Origin: Nephrocerus scutellatus
Lineage: Eukaryota; Arthropoda; Insecta; Diptera; Pipunculidae
Length of the DNA: 64,000 nt
Assembly (NCBI GenBank): GCA_947095585.1
Contig: OX352761.1
Location: forward strand, 84,249,919 to 84,313,918
Direction: 5' to 3'
The position numbers were made by a program, and so were the translations under genes. Of this stretch, positions 1 to 10,915 are shown piece after piece; the first letter of the stretch is position 1, and each line of letters starts with the position of its first letter. The notes below the pieces were generated by a model, which saw nothing but the letters and a program-made list of their open reading frames with translations, was not told where the DNA came from and ran no database searches.

Positions 1-175
1 CTCAATTGGACAATGGGAAGTTCATGAAAATCGAGTTGCAAAATTTGCAGCTAACATACTTGTGAAAGAAGTTAATCCTTGTATCGTCCGAACTCATCAT
101 TGGAACACCTCAGTGGAATCATAGCATTGTATTGCCAACACAACTGTACATCTGTGCAAATTGAATGACGGTAAT
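1..175. other. unassigned intronic sequence left of RTE copy A
   Basis: No coding frame or repeat is recognisable in this stretch. It is the left flank of the RTE insertion that starts after the target duplication at 176-186. Because SNAP-25 exons lie downstream on the + strand and the 5' exons are missing, it is inferred to be intron or upstream sequence of that gene. Confidence 0.4.
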
Positions 176-186
176 TGCATCCAAAT

Positions 187-2390
187 CATCATCATATTTG
201 GCTCTACAACCGGGGTCCGGTCGTAGCCCCCCGCATGAAGTCTCTCCACCGGTCCCGATTTTGAGCCGATGTCAATCAGTTCTGCATCCCTAAATTCTCG
301 GCGTCCTGGTCTACGCCATCCTTCCAGCGTAGGCTTGGCCGGCCTCGCTGTCGTTTTCCATAAATCCTACCGCAAAGGACTTTCTGACCAGGATACTCTT
401 CGCTCATGCGAGCTAGGTGTCCTGCCCACCGGAGCCTATCAAGCTTTATTCTCTTCACGATGTCGACATTGCGGTAACGCTCGTAGATCTTATCATTATA
501 GAGTCTCCGGAATCGTCCTTCCTCACATACGGGCCTAACAATTCTCCGTAAGACTTTTCTCTCGAACGCGGCTAAGAGGTCAGAATGCTTTTGGCTAAAC
601 ACCCAAGTCTCTGATCCATATGTAAGTACTGGTATGACCATTGCCTTATATATCAGCAGCTTGGATGTTATGGTTAAGTTCTTGGATTTGAAGAGTCTTG
701 ACAGACTATAGTAGGCTTTGTTGGATTAAAGCAACCGTGCGCGTATTTCTGGTTCCATGCTGTTATCAGCTGCTATAGTTGACCCGAGATAGTTAAAGGA
801 TTGCACTACTTCAAATTCGCGCTCCACTTTTTGAATTGAGGGACCAATGTTGGATCTTCTACTCGCAGACGTGGCCACCATGTACTTTGTTTTGTCAATA
901 TCGTCTACGTAAGCCAGTATCTGAATGGACTTATAGAGGATTGCTCCTCTCGCCGTTACGTCAGAGTCTCGGATCACTTTCTCCAACGCCAGACGCAGGA
1001 CGCAGGCCAGTCCATCACCTTGTCGGCGCCCGTTATAGATGTTATATGGGCTTGATAGTGATCCCGATATTTTTACTTGGCTTATAACATTGGTCATGGT
1101 CAACCTACATAGTCGTGTCAGTTTATTTGGGATGCCGAATTCTCTCATGGCTTTATAAAGTTCTACTCTGGTTATGCTATCATAGGCGGCTTTAAAGTCT
1201 ATAAAAAGATGGTGTAGTGAGTTTTGAAACTCTAGACATTTTTCCATTACCTGCCTTATGGTGTAATTCTGATCAGTTGTTGATTTGCCTGGCATAAATG
1301 ATGACTTTAGCGTATGGGGCTATCCTGTCTTGAAGGATAGAGGAGAAAATCTTATACGCGGTACTCAACAACATTATACCACGGTAATTGCTGCATTTTG
1401 TGATATCTTCTTCTTATGTATGGGGCACAGGAAGCCTCTTCGCCAGTCTTCTGGCATATCTTCTTCTTCCCATACCTGCACTATTATTTCATGAATTGCT
1501 TGGTGTAATGTGGGGCCTCCTATTTTTATCAGTTCCGCTGGGATCCCATCAGATCCCGCGGCCTTATTATTTTTGAGCCGATTTATCGCTCTGCTAACTT
1601 CGTCTATGCTTGGTGGCGGCAGCATAGTATGATCTTTGGTCATTGGTGGAGCCTCCAATTACTCAGTTAGCTGGCCATTTAGTAACTCATGAAAGTGCTC
1701 TTCCCATCGCTCCAAGATGCCTATCAGATCGGCGATCAGATTACCCTCTTTGTCCTTGCAGTATGTGCAACGCGGTGTATATTGAGTCATACCGCCGACT
1801 CTTTGGTAGAACTTCCGCGCCTGGTGCGGTCCTTGCTCTCTGTTCTGTTCTAGTTCACGGACGAGATTCTTCTCCCAGGCTGCTTTCTTTCGCCGGTGAA
1901 CTGTTTTTTCATATCTTTCTGCGCTCTTTCTATCCATCCTTCTCGCGCGCCCGCGTTCTATGTGATTGTTGCATTGCTCGGTACGTAACATTCTTACGTT
2001 CAGTCGCTAGCTTACATTCGTCATCGAACCAGTCGTTCCGATCTCTACCTGCCTAAGATGGAGTCAGCAGTTCTAATGACAGTATTCTTAAGGCGTGTCC
2101 ATTTCTCTTCTACACCCGACATCTCAGCCCCAGGACTTACTCTCCCTGCATTTAGGGCGAGTCCTTTCGCTTGACCGTACTAGTTTCTGATCTCTTCGTT
2201 GCAAAGGGTAGCCGTGTTGACTCGAATCAGATTCGCGGATGCAGTCTCGTGATACCCAGGTGGCTTTGTGGATATCTTTACGCCCAGCTAACCTCTCAAG
2301 TACCAAATTAAGATAGTAAAGCCAGCTTCTCAGCTCGCCATATGGATAGTTGTAATTCAGTCTTAACACTGAATTATATCAAAAGCCCAA
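187..2390 (-). mobile_element. RTE-like non-LTR retrotransposon copy A, reverse transcriptase half (broken)
   Basis: Minus-strand fragments in several frames give the order expected for an RTE-type reverse transcriptase: KDIHKATWVS near 2275 (end of the endonuclease region), then SDGIPAELIKIGG near 1560, PEDWRRGFLCPIHKKK near 1440, a TTDQNYTIRQV block near 1270, IDFKAAYDS near 1195, YVDDIDKTKY near 905, and a C-terminal DRLRWAGHLARM block near 430. The 3' end carries GAT repeats (read as atcatcatc at 187-196), as RTE elements end in short repeats. Frameshifts and gaps make it a pseudogene. The endonuclease half of the same insertion lies at about 7019-7816. Flanking 176-186 and 7817-7827 match at 10 of 11 bases, supporting one insertion event later split by nested DNA. 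Confidence 0.8.
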
Positions 2391-2530
2391 TAGTGACCAT
2401 TTAATTCACAAAATTAGTAACAACTTTTTTTGGGGATTTTTTTTTCTTTTTATTATCTTTTTATTAAATTTTTTTTTAAACAAGGGTTATAGTAGCTTCT
2501 TACTCCTATATAACGAATTACATACGAATA
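2391..2530. other. AT-rich junction between RTE copy A and the satellite
   Basis: Short AT-rich stretch with T-runs near 2425-2475 between the RTE fragment and the first recognisable 118-bp satellite unit. No gene seen. Confidence 0.4.
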
Positions 2531-2718
2531 GGTTGAGAAATTGCTTGGTCCACAAAATTCCAGACCTTATTGGCCAGAACCCAGAATTTCCAGAGGAACA
2601 AGGGTTATAGTCGCATCTTAGGCCTACATACCGAACTTCATACGAATCGCTTGATAAATTGCTTGGTCCACAAAATTCCAGACCCTATTAGCCTTATCCC
2701 AGAATTTCAATAGGAACA
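2480..2718 (+). repeat. 118-bp satellite, left part of the array
   Basis: About two units of the 118-bp repeat found in bulk at 5260-7018. The core acaagggttatag / cttagtcctacat / catacgaatcgcttgag / ccacaaaattccagaccctattgg recurs at near 118-bp spacing. The array is cut at 2723 by a gypsy insertion and resumes after 5261; the monomer is restored exactly if the gypsy element and one target copy are removed. Confidence 0.8.
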
Positions 2719-2722
2719 AATC
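2719..2722. repeat. target-site duplication AATC of the gypsy element
   Basis: AATC precedes the left LTR and recurs at 5258-5261 after the right LTR. Joining the flanks gives a satellite stretch of the right length, which supports a 4-bp (or 5-bp AAATC) duplication. Confidence 0.6.
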
Positions 2723-2905
2723 TGTAGCGGCCGGTATCAGAAATTTTATATTTTGCGCGTAACCTTAACACTGGTTAGTTGATGAACTCCAAAAAAACAA
2801 AAAACAAAAAAAACAGAAAAGAGAAAACAAAGAAAAAGAATATGAAACAAGTATTCATCGTCACCAACAAAAATGAACAAAGAAACAAAGAAAAATTATT
2901 ATCAT
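2723..2905 (+). repeat. 5' LTR remnant of the deleted gypsy element
   Basis: Begins TGTAGCGGCCGG and aligns with the right LTR at 4857 for about 180 bases (shared tggttagttgat, gaatatgaaacaagta, caccaacaaaaatgaacaa). The match stops near 2905, where the sequence passes directly into RNase H coding sequence, so the rest of the LTR, gag, protease and most of RT are deleted. Confidence 0.75.
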
Positions 2906-3480
2906 CGTTGTGTCGCGAAACTCGCCGATTTATTGACACCCATTCATAATCACCTCACTGGCCTCCTTGCGCAGAAGAAAACTAAGAAAATGTTTACTTG
3001 GCCCGAGGTATGTCAGAAAGCATTTACTGACGCAAAACAGGCATTAGCTACTTGTACATTGCTAGTGCACCCAGATAGTAAAGCCAAATTTAGCATAACA
3101 AGTGATGCATTGGGAACGGCAGTAGGCGCTGTACTGCAACAATTTAGCAAGGGGACTTGGCAACCTTTTCTCTAAGAAGTTGGTTCCAGGTGAAACACGG
3201 TACTCCGCATTTGACCGAGAATTGTTGGCAGTATATCTGGCGGTGAAGCATTTTCGGTACTTTGTCGAGGGTCGACAGTTTGTGATTTTTACAGATCACA
3301 AACCATTGACAACGGCTATGTCATCGAAAACCGAGCCAGTCCCAGGCAAATTAGGCATCTCGATTTTATATCGCAGTTTTCAAAGGATATCCGTCATATC
3401 AGTGGAAAAGACAACGTGGTCGCTGACTCTTTATCGCGCATTAGCGAGCATGCAAACCAATCTTCAATTGAAGTTTCAGG
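2906..3480 (+). pseudogene. gypsy pol fragment: end of RT and RNase H
   Basis: Two overlapping frames (2873-3175 and 3180-3530, with a continuation from 3416) encode the connection and RNase H of a Ty3/gypsy pol. Visible motifs are FTDAKQALA, FSITSDALGTAVGAVL (the first RNase H aspartate), FDRELLAVYLAVKHFRYFVEG, FTDHKPLTTA and VVADSLSRI. Frameshifts near 3175 and about 3340 break the frame. Everything upstream (gag, protease, RT palm) is missing, so it cannot move by itself. Confidence 0.85.
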
Positions 3481-4760
3481 TGGGTCAACTGATTATGTCG
3501 AAACCTTGCAAAATCTCAAGTTGGATGTGAAAACACTAGTAGCACAGCAAAAATCGGACGATGAATTGGCTGTTCTTTTATCCAACTCGTCCAACAATAC
3601 TAATTTCTCTTACAGGCTTAACCTTATCAAATTGCCCGACAACAGTCTTAGAGTTTTTTGTGAAGCGGCAACTGGGATAACCGCCCATACTTACCCAACA
3701 AACTGAGACGAATCGCTTTCGACGAACTGCACAACCTGTCACACCCAGGTATACGGTCGACGAGGAAGTTAGTCGCATCAACATTTTTCTGGCCCCACAT
3801 GAACAAAAATGTGATGGAATGTGCTAAGGCATGCGTTTCCTGTCAAAAATCGAAGATTTTCCGTCATACCCAAACCAAATACTCGAAATTTGACATTCCT
3901 AGTGGTAGATTTGAGCATGTCCATTTGGACATACTGGGAAAATTACCGCAGTCGAATGAATTCACGTATATTCTCACATTGGTCGATAGATTTACTAGGT
4001 GGCCTGATGCTTATCTTTTAAAAGATATAACCGCACAAACATTCGCGAAAACTTTTGTCAATGGGTATGTCTCGAGATTTGGTGTTCCTGTGATATTGAC
4101 AACCGATCGTGGCAGGCAATTTGAGTCACGTTTATTTTCGGAGCTCACAAAGCTTTTAGGAGTGCACCGAATTCACACAACTCCATATCATCCGCAAGCC
4201 AACGGTATGGTAGAGCGGTTTCACAGGGACCTCAAAACCAAACTTAAACCTCGAATGAATACCATTAACTGGGCCAGCGAACTTCCATTTGTCTTGCTCG
4301 GAATTCGGACAACCATTAAATAAGATCTCCAGTGTACGCCTGCCAATCTAGTATATGGGCAAAATCTGAAAGTACCAGGCGAAATTTTTGTACCAACTCC
4401 AAATGCACACTCTAGTGATCAAACTGATGTGGTCGATAAACTGCGTAATGTGATGCAGAACTTGCAACCCACAGAAACGCGCCAGGCAACTCAAAATAAG
4501 ACATACGTTCCTAAGACACTGGAAAATTGCGAACACGTTTTTGTTCGAGTGGATAAGGTGAAAATCGGTCTCAGTCATCCGTACGATGGGCCTTTTAAAG
4601 TAATCCGCCGATTCCGAAAAGTTTTTATCTTGGACATAAAAGGCATAAACACGAGCGCTTCAATAGATCGTCTCAAGCCCACATTTGGGATTTTAGTTAT
4701 TTGCAACGATTCTAGCAAGCCAGTGGTAGGAAGGAGAGTGTATTTTGTTACGAATTCGTA
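3481..4760 (+). pseudogene. gypsy integrase (broken)
   Basis: The 3799-4323 frame carries the CVSCQK end of the zinc-binding domain, then the core with HLDILGKLP (first acidic residue), LTTDRGRQFES (second) and PYHPQANGMVERFHRD (glutamate). A stop codon at 4321-4323 interrupts the core end. The C-terminal domain continues at 4429-4761 (VRVDKVKIG, HPYDGPFKVIRRF). An upstream frame (3416-3706) covers the linker and N-terminal part, with a frameshift near 3700. Family is Ty3/gypsy; I do not assign a lineage. Confidence 0.85.
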
Positions 4761-4856
4761 AGCCGGTGTGTTTTTGCGGTCATATATAAGTTTAAACAAT
4801 GTGTAGAGCAAAGAATATATTTCCGTTCTTTAACGCTGTCGCTGGGGAGGGAGTGT

Positions 4857-5257
4857 TGTAGCGGCCGGTATCAGCAATTTTAAATATTTTGCGCGTTGGG
4901 TAACACTGGTTAGTTGATAAACTCCAAAAAACAAAAAAAAACAGAAAACAAAGAAAACGAATATGAAACAAGTAGTCACCAACAAAAATGAACAATGAAA
5001 CAAAGAACAATTATTACTACGTGAACTGCCGCCATCGCCGGATCTATTTTTGGTTTTCGTATTCCATTGTGTTTATGTAACGTAAAATAAATTAAACTTA
5101 AAAAAATTTTAAATTTAATCCGAGCATGAGTAAATAAAATAATTAACTCATTGGAGAGTAAAACATAAAATAATAATTCAACTAATTGGTTTTTATTTTG
5201 GTTGTGTGATTCACAACCAAATCGAGCGTCTATCCCCATATCAGCGGAGACTCGATA
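4857..5257 (+). repeat. 3' LTR of the deleted gypsy element
   Basis: About 401 bp starting TGTAGCGGCC, preceded by a purine-rich tract (ggggagggag at 4844-4853) that fits a polypurine tract. The exact right end (5256 or 5257) is inferred from the target duplication; it does not end in the usual CA. Confidence 0.65.
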
Positions 5258-5259
5258 AA

Positions 5260-7018
5260 TCCTATAGTCGCATCTTAGTCCTACATACCGAATTTCATAC
5301 GGATCGCTTTAGAAATGGCTTGGTACACAAAATTCCAGACCCAATTGGCCCAGAATTTTCATAGGAACAAGTCTTATAGTCTTATCTTAGTCCAACATAC
5401 CGAATTTCATACGAATCGCTTGAGAAATTACTTTGTCCAGAAAATTCCAGACCTTATTGGCCAGATCGCACAATTTTCACATGAACAAGGGTTACAGTCA
5501 CATCTTAGTCCTACATACCGAATATCATACGAATCGCTTGAGAAATTGCTTGGTCCACAAAATTCCAGACCCTATTGGCCAGATCCCAGAATTTCCATAG
5601 GAACAAGGGTTATAGTCGCATCTTAGTCCTACATAGCGAATTTCATACGAGTCGCTTGAGAAATTTCTTGGTCCACAAAATTCCAGACCCTATTGGCCAG
5701 ATCCCAGAATTTCCATAGGAACAAGGGTTATAGTCGCATCTTAGTCCTACATAGCGAATTTCATACGAGTCGCTTGAGAAATTTCTTGGTCCACAAAATT
5801 CCAACCCCTATTGGCCAGATCCCAGAATTTCCATAGGAACAAGGGTTATAGTCGCATCTTAGTCCTACATACCGAATTTCATACGAATCGCTTGAGAAAT
5901 GGCGTGGTCCACAAAATTTCAGATCCTATTGGCCAGATCCTAGAATGTCCACTGGAACAAGGGTTATAGTAGCATCTTAGTCCTATATACCGAATTTCAT
6001 ACGAATCGCTTGAGAAAATACTTTGTCCAGAAAATTCCAGACCTTATTGGCCAGATCGCACAATTTCCACATGAACAAGGGTTATAGTCGCATCTTAGTC
6101 CTACATAGCGAATTTCATACGAGTCGCTTGAGAAATTTCTTGGTCCACAAAATTCCAGACCCTATTGGCCAGATCCCAGAATTTCCATAGGAACAAGGGT
6201 TATAGTCGCATCTTAGTCCTACATACCGAATTTCATACGAATCGCTTGAGAAATGGCGTGGTCCACAAAATTTCAGATCCTATTGGCCAGATCCTAGAAT
6301 GCCCACTGGAACAAGGGTTATAGTAGCATCTTAGTCCTATATACTGAATTTCATACGAATCGCTTGAGAAATTACTTTGTCCAGAAAATTCCAGACCTTA
6401 TTGGCCAGATCGCACAATTTCCACATGAACAAGGGTTATAGTCGCATCTTAGTCCTACATAGCGAATTTCATACGAGTCGCTTGAGAAATTTCTTGGTCC
6501 ACAAAATTCCAGACCCTATTGGCCAGATCCCAGAATTTCTATAGGAACAAGGTTTATAGTCGCATCTTAGTCCTACATACCGAATTTCATACGAATCGCT
6601 TGAGAAATGGCGTGGTCCACAAAATTTCAGATCCTATTGGCCAGATCCTAGAATGCCCACTGGAACAAGGGTTATAGTAGCATCTTAGTCCTATATACCG
6701 AATTTCATACGAATCGCTTGAGAAATTACTTTGTCCAGAAAATTCCAGACCTTATTGGCCAGATCGCACAATTTCCACATGAACAAGGGTTATAGTCGCA
6801 TCTTAGTCCTACATAGCGAATTTCATACGAGTCGCTTGAGAAATTTCTTGGTCCAAAAAATTCCAGACCCTATTGGCCAGATCCCAGAATTTCTATAGGA
6901 ACAAGGGTTATAGTCGCATCTTAGTCATACATACCGAATTTCATACGAATCGCTTGAGAAATGGCTTGGTCTACAAAATTCCATACCCAATTGGCCAGAT
7001 CCCAGAATTTCAAATAAA
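5260..7018 (+). repeat. 118-bp satellite array with a three-unit higher-order repeat
   Basis: About 15 head-to-tail units. Starts of gaacaaggg fall at 5601, 5719, 5837, 5955, 6073, 6191, 6309, 6427, 6545, 6663, 6781 and 6899, exactly 118 bp apart. Three unit types can be told apart: A (agtcgcttgagaaatttcttgg), B (aaatggcgtggtcc with cagatcctattgg) and C (tactttgtccag with gatcgcacaattt). From 5837 the order is B-C-A repeated three times, a 354-bp higher-order period. Small ORFs inside the array are by-products. Confidence 0.92.
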
Positions 7019-7816
7019 AACTCGGGCTCGCAATTACTTGCTGCCATCTCTATGACTCGCTGTCCATTGTCATTAGTGTTCTCGTGTAAGCTATCGGTGC
7101 CAATGTACTGCCGGAATACTGGCTCACTACCTATTTTAGAATTCATATCCCCCAGAATAATTTTTACATCATACTGAGTGCAGGCATGGAGTTCCCGTTC
7201 GATTGGTTCAAAGAATTCTTCTTTTTCATCATCTGGGGAATCCTCCGTAGGTGCGTGAACGTTCATTACTTATGTTTTTAAATCTGCCCCGCACACGAAG
7301 GGTGCATAGCCGTTCATTTATAGTTTGAAAGCCGATAGCGGTGGGTTTTATTATTTTGCTGACTAGAAACCTCACCCCGAGCACATATGTCATATACTGA
7401 TTTTTGTAAGACACCATTCCCCGTCGACCGCATCTCCTGAATTGCTGTGATGTCAGCATTATATTGGACAGGGTATCGGCTAGCTGTTGTTCAGCTCGAG
7501 CTCTATTCAGTGAGCGTACGTTACATGAGAAAATTCTTAAATCGTTTAGCCGTTTTCGTTGCCGAGGTCGTCATCGTTCATCAGTCTATCCGAAGCTTAT
7601 TATGGGTTCCGTAATAATAATTTTTTTACGGGCGAGGTTATTGGCCTCGCACCAACTTTACTAGCCCGATCATTCAGCTTTTCCTGTATTGTTAGAAAAT
7701 TACCGGCGGCCACCACGTGGAGGAGGCACTTCCACCAGTCAGAGATAGTTACGGTCACTTGTAATTCTGATGCATTTTGTATTATTCCTCCTATTCTGCT
7801 GATGGCTGACCGCCAG
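7019..7816 (-). mobile_element. RTE-like copy A, endonuclease half (broken)
   Basis: Minus-strand frame 6925-7266 encodes the middle of an apurinic-like endonuclease domain: MNVHAPTEDS, VKIILGDMNSKIG (GDxN active-site block) and NDNGQRVIEMAAS. Upstream (7229-7816) aligns with the 5' part of the second RTE copy at 31061-31640, including the block around 7550-7660 and 31200-31290. Frameshifts and stops break it. The reading resumes in the RT half at about 2300, so the satellite and gypsy DNA lie inside this element. Confidence 0.75.
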
Positions 7817-7827
7817 TGCATCAAAAT
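7817..7827. repeat. target-site duplication of RTE copy A
   Basis: tgcatcaaaat here and tgcatccaaat at 176-186 flank the outer ends of the split RTE element, with one mismatch. This fits target-primed reverse transcription of the whole 187-7816 unit. Confidence 0.6.
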
Positions 7828-7879
7828 AGGCCTGCCAAATTTTAGACAGAAAAATTTTAAAAGCTGGGAAAATAGACGG

Positions 7880-8695
7880 GCAAGCGAAGGTAATATAGAG
7901 AATTAAAAAAAACAACCCATAAAAATTAAAATTTTTCAAGTTTGAATCGGGTTAATTTGGAAAAAATTAATATAAGAGCCCCTTCACTTCAAAATTTTTT
8001 CAAGAACTGTTGTCACTAGAGATACAGATGTGTAAAAAAACGTGTGTGGGAGCCCCCGAAATTGGTGCCCGATCGCTTCCAACTTTCAATAGTAAGTGTT
8101 GTCAGCGGTGATATACATGTGTTTAAAATTTGAAGAAAATCGGGTTCATTTTTAAAAAACTTATATAGGCACCCCTCGAGCCTTAGGGCCAGATCACTCC
8201 AAAAAAATGTACAAAAAGTCTTGTCCATCAGAGATAAACATGTCTTGAAGAAAATCGGGTTATTTTTAAAAAATTTATATGGGCACACCTCAGGCCTCAG
8301 CGCCCGATCACTCCAAAACTGTTAAAAAAAAGTTTTGTCCATCGGAGATACACACGTGTGTAAAATTTAAAGAAAGTCGGGTTAATTTTTTTAAAAAAAA
8401 ATGTATGGGGCCCAACGACCCCGGGGCCTCCAAAATTTTTACAAAAAGTGTTGTCCATCTGAGATACACATGTGTATAAAATTTGAAGAAAATCGGGTAA
8501 ATTTTGTAAAATACCCGACCCCGGGGTCAAATTTTAATAGAAAGTATTGTCACCGGAAATATACATGTGTGCAAAATTTCAATAAAATCTTGTTTTGGGA
8601 AGTGGGTTAAAAATTGATCAGAAAATCTGACCAGCCAGCCAGCCACCCAGCCAGCCAGCCACGTGAACGCGAAGTTAATATAGAGAATTTAAAAA
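7880..8695 (+). repeat. dispersed repeat family with about six internal 90-120-bp units
   Basis: Units contain ttgtccatcagagatacacatgtgt followed by aaaatttgaagaaaatcgggtta and a GC-rich block such as ggggcccaacgaccccgggg. Unit marks occur near 8010, 8098, 8221, 8336, 8452 and 8548. The unit set starts with aacaacccataaaaattaaaa and ends with an accagccagccagcc run plus taatatagagaattt. Related copies lie at 11755-12295, 36240-36460 (minus), 50262-50320 (minus) and 50935-51040. It looks like a non-autonomous element; I cannot place it in a superfamily. Confidence 0.6.
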
Positions 8696-9085
8696 GCGCT
8701 CTCTTGCAATACGCTGCATAAAACAAAAAGTTTTTTTCTGGTCCGACGAGAAGGAGGTCGGTGATTGTGGTTGTCTTGGGGCGGTGGCGAGTTAGTTGAT
8801 GTGGGCTTTTGGCGGGCACACCTAGTATTATTAAAAGTTCAAAATAAAATTAAGTAAATTAAAATTTGTTTAATAGGTTAAATAAAACATAAATAATAAA
8901 AAGGATGTGCTGTGCGTGTGGAAACTTCGCTTACAATGTGGCTGATATTACGATTAAATAAATAGAATAAAAAAATAAATAGTATTTTAAAAAAGACTAA
9001 AGGAGTTAATTAATGTGTGACGTTTTGTTTATAAAATATTCTTGTAGTATTTTGTGCCAATTTGTTAATGCACGCAATTATTAGG
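8696..9085. other. AT-rich unassigned sequence
   Basis: No gene or repeat recognised apart from short A/T runs. Confidence 0.4.
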
Positions 9086-9290
9086 TTCCCTCCCATAGAC
9101 CATCCGAAAGACCCCTTAAAAGACCCCATATATACCACCAAAAGAGCTCAAAAAGACCAATTAAAGACACCAAAAAGATCCCCATTAGACCCTCAAACAA
9201 CCGCCAACAAAACCATCAAAAGACACCCAAAGAACCCCCCCCCCCCACAAAAATCCCCCAAAAGACCGACAAAAGATCGGAATTTTCGTA
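9086..9290. repeat. A/C-rich strand-asymmetric low-complexity tract
   Basis: The + strand is almost devoid of G and T runs and repeats variants of aaaagacccc and caaaagac, with a run of about 13 C near 9235. The small ORF across it (9062-9298) is a composition artefact. Confidence 0.6.
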
Positions 9291-9569
9291 ACGCGTAACG
9301 CTCGACCCATCAGCATTTAAAACTTTTATTTAACTTGGCTTTTCCTGTCTGTCGGTTTTTTCGACTTCGAGAGCTGAGTAGGGGTCGAATTGCCAAATAC
9401 GTCACTGAATAATACGTGACTGAATAATGTCTATTTGGCATGATCGCTTACGTGAACGAGTGATGAGGAGTGTTCATCCCATGTAAATACTCGATCTCTC
9501 GTTAACGTATGGATTTCACTCTTTAACTAACGTCGTAATTCGACCCAAGATCAGTGTCATGTGCCATTG

Positions 9570-10130
9570 CTGGGATCTCGCGCTTTACTTGTGTCAAGAG
9601 TCTGGTGGTGTGTGCAAAAGTGTGTTAATCTCTGAAATAGCCGCCCCTTTTTTCATCCACTTCCACACTTGAGTTGAAATTTTGAGAGTAGCTTAGCCTC
9701 GTTGGGCGTTTCTAAGTACCCGCGTGTGGCTCTTGTCAAGAGTCGCAATGGCGCGTGTGATGGGTGGAAAATGGATTAAGCTTTGCAATAGGCCCGCCCG
9801 CGCCTACTTCTTTCTAACCAACTTTCACCTAGAGAGCTGAAATTTTGTGAACACCTCAGTATCAAGTGTCCGCGTATGACTCTTGTCGAGAGTCGAGTGT
9901 GGCGCGTGTGATACGTGGAAAATTGGGTTAATAGGGAAATAGGGACCACCTTTTTTAATCACCTTCCACACTTCCTAGAAGGTTTGAATTTTGCAAATAG
10001 CTTAGTCTCGCGTGTGGCGCATGTGATGCGTGGAAAACTGGTGAATCTTTGAAATAGGCCCCACCAGGTCGACTATTTTGGGATCCTTTTGACGTGACAA
10101 CGTCTCACTACAAGGTTTAATGGGGTACAT
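9570..10130. repeat. about 150-bp tandem repeat family (three or four diverged units)
   Basis: Repeated block: cttgtcaagagtcg, then ggcgcgtgtgatg, aataggcc, ccacctt, ttccacac, and agagctgaaattttg. agagtc marks fall at 9597, 9739 and 9889, with a partial unit near 10010. The same family reappears at 26395-26640. No coding function is visible. Confidence 0.65.
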
Positions 10131-10160
10131 TTTCAAAAAGTCAAATGTTAAATGTCCACT

Positions 10161-10325
10161 GTTGTGATCAACAGAATGTCCCACTGTTATGATCAACAGA
10201 ATGTCCCACCGTTGTGATCAACAGAATGTCCCACTGTTGTGATCAACAGAATGTCCCACTGTTGTGATCAACAGAATGTCCCACTGTTGTGATCAACAGA
10301 ATGTCCCACTGTTGTGATCAACAGC
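10161..10325. repeat. 25-bp tandem repeat, about 6.5 units
   Basis: gttgtgatcaacagaatgtcccact repeats at 10161, 10186, 10211, 10236, 10261, 10286 and 10311 with very few mismatches. There are no spacers of variable sequence, so it is a minisatellite and not a CRISPR array. Confidence 0.92.
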
Positions 10326-10399
10326 GTCACACTGTTAAGTGAGTCACTGTTAAATGTCCGACTGTTGTGATCACTGTTAAATATCACACTTTTAAATGT

Positions 10400-10915
10400 C
10401 AGTACTTTGGGAACTAAGCAATTTCCCAAGCGATTCGCATGAAATTCGGAATGTAGGACTAAGATGCGACTATTCGACTTCTTGCTATGGAAATTAAGAA
10501 ATATGATCATTATTGTCTGGACTTTCTGGGACAAATCAATTTCTCAAGCGATTTGCATGAAATTTGGTATGTAGGGGTAAGATGCGACTATAAGACGTTT
10601 TGCTATGGAAATTCTGGAATATGTTCATTATTATCTGGAATTTATGGAACAAAGCAATTTTTCAAGCGATTCGCATGAAATTCGGAATGTAGGACTAAGA
10701 TGCGACTATAAGACTTCTTGCTATGGAAATTCTGGAATATAATCATTATTGTCTGGAATTTCTGGAACAAAGCAACTTCTCAAGCGATTCGCATGAAATT
10801 CGGAATGTAGGACTAAGATGCGATCATAAGACTTCTTCATATGGAAGTTCTGGAATATGATGATTATGGTCTGGAATTTCGGGAACTAAGCAATTTCTCA
10901 AGCGACTCGTGCCAC
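10400..10915 (-). repeat. 118-bp satellite in reverse orientation
   Basis: cgattcgcatgaaattcgg recurs at 10431, 10549, 10667, 10785 and 10903 (as cgactc), again exactly 118 bp apart, and is the reverse complement of the ccgaatttcatacgaatcg core of the 5260-7018 array. Divergence from that array is clearly larger than within it, so this is an older or separate subfamily. Confidence 0.85.

Noticed and set aside
10161..10325. CRISPR-like spacing of short repeats
   Set aside because: Units are contiguous with no variable spacers, in an animal genome; it is a minisatellite.
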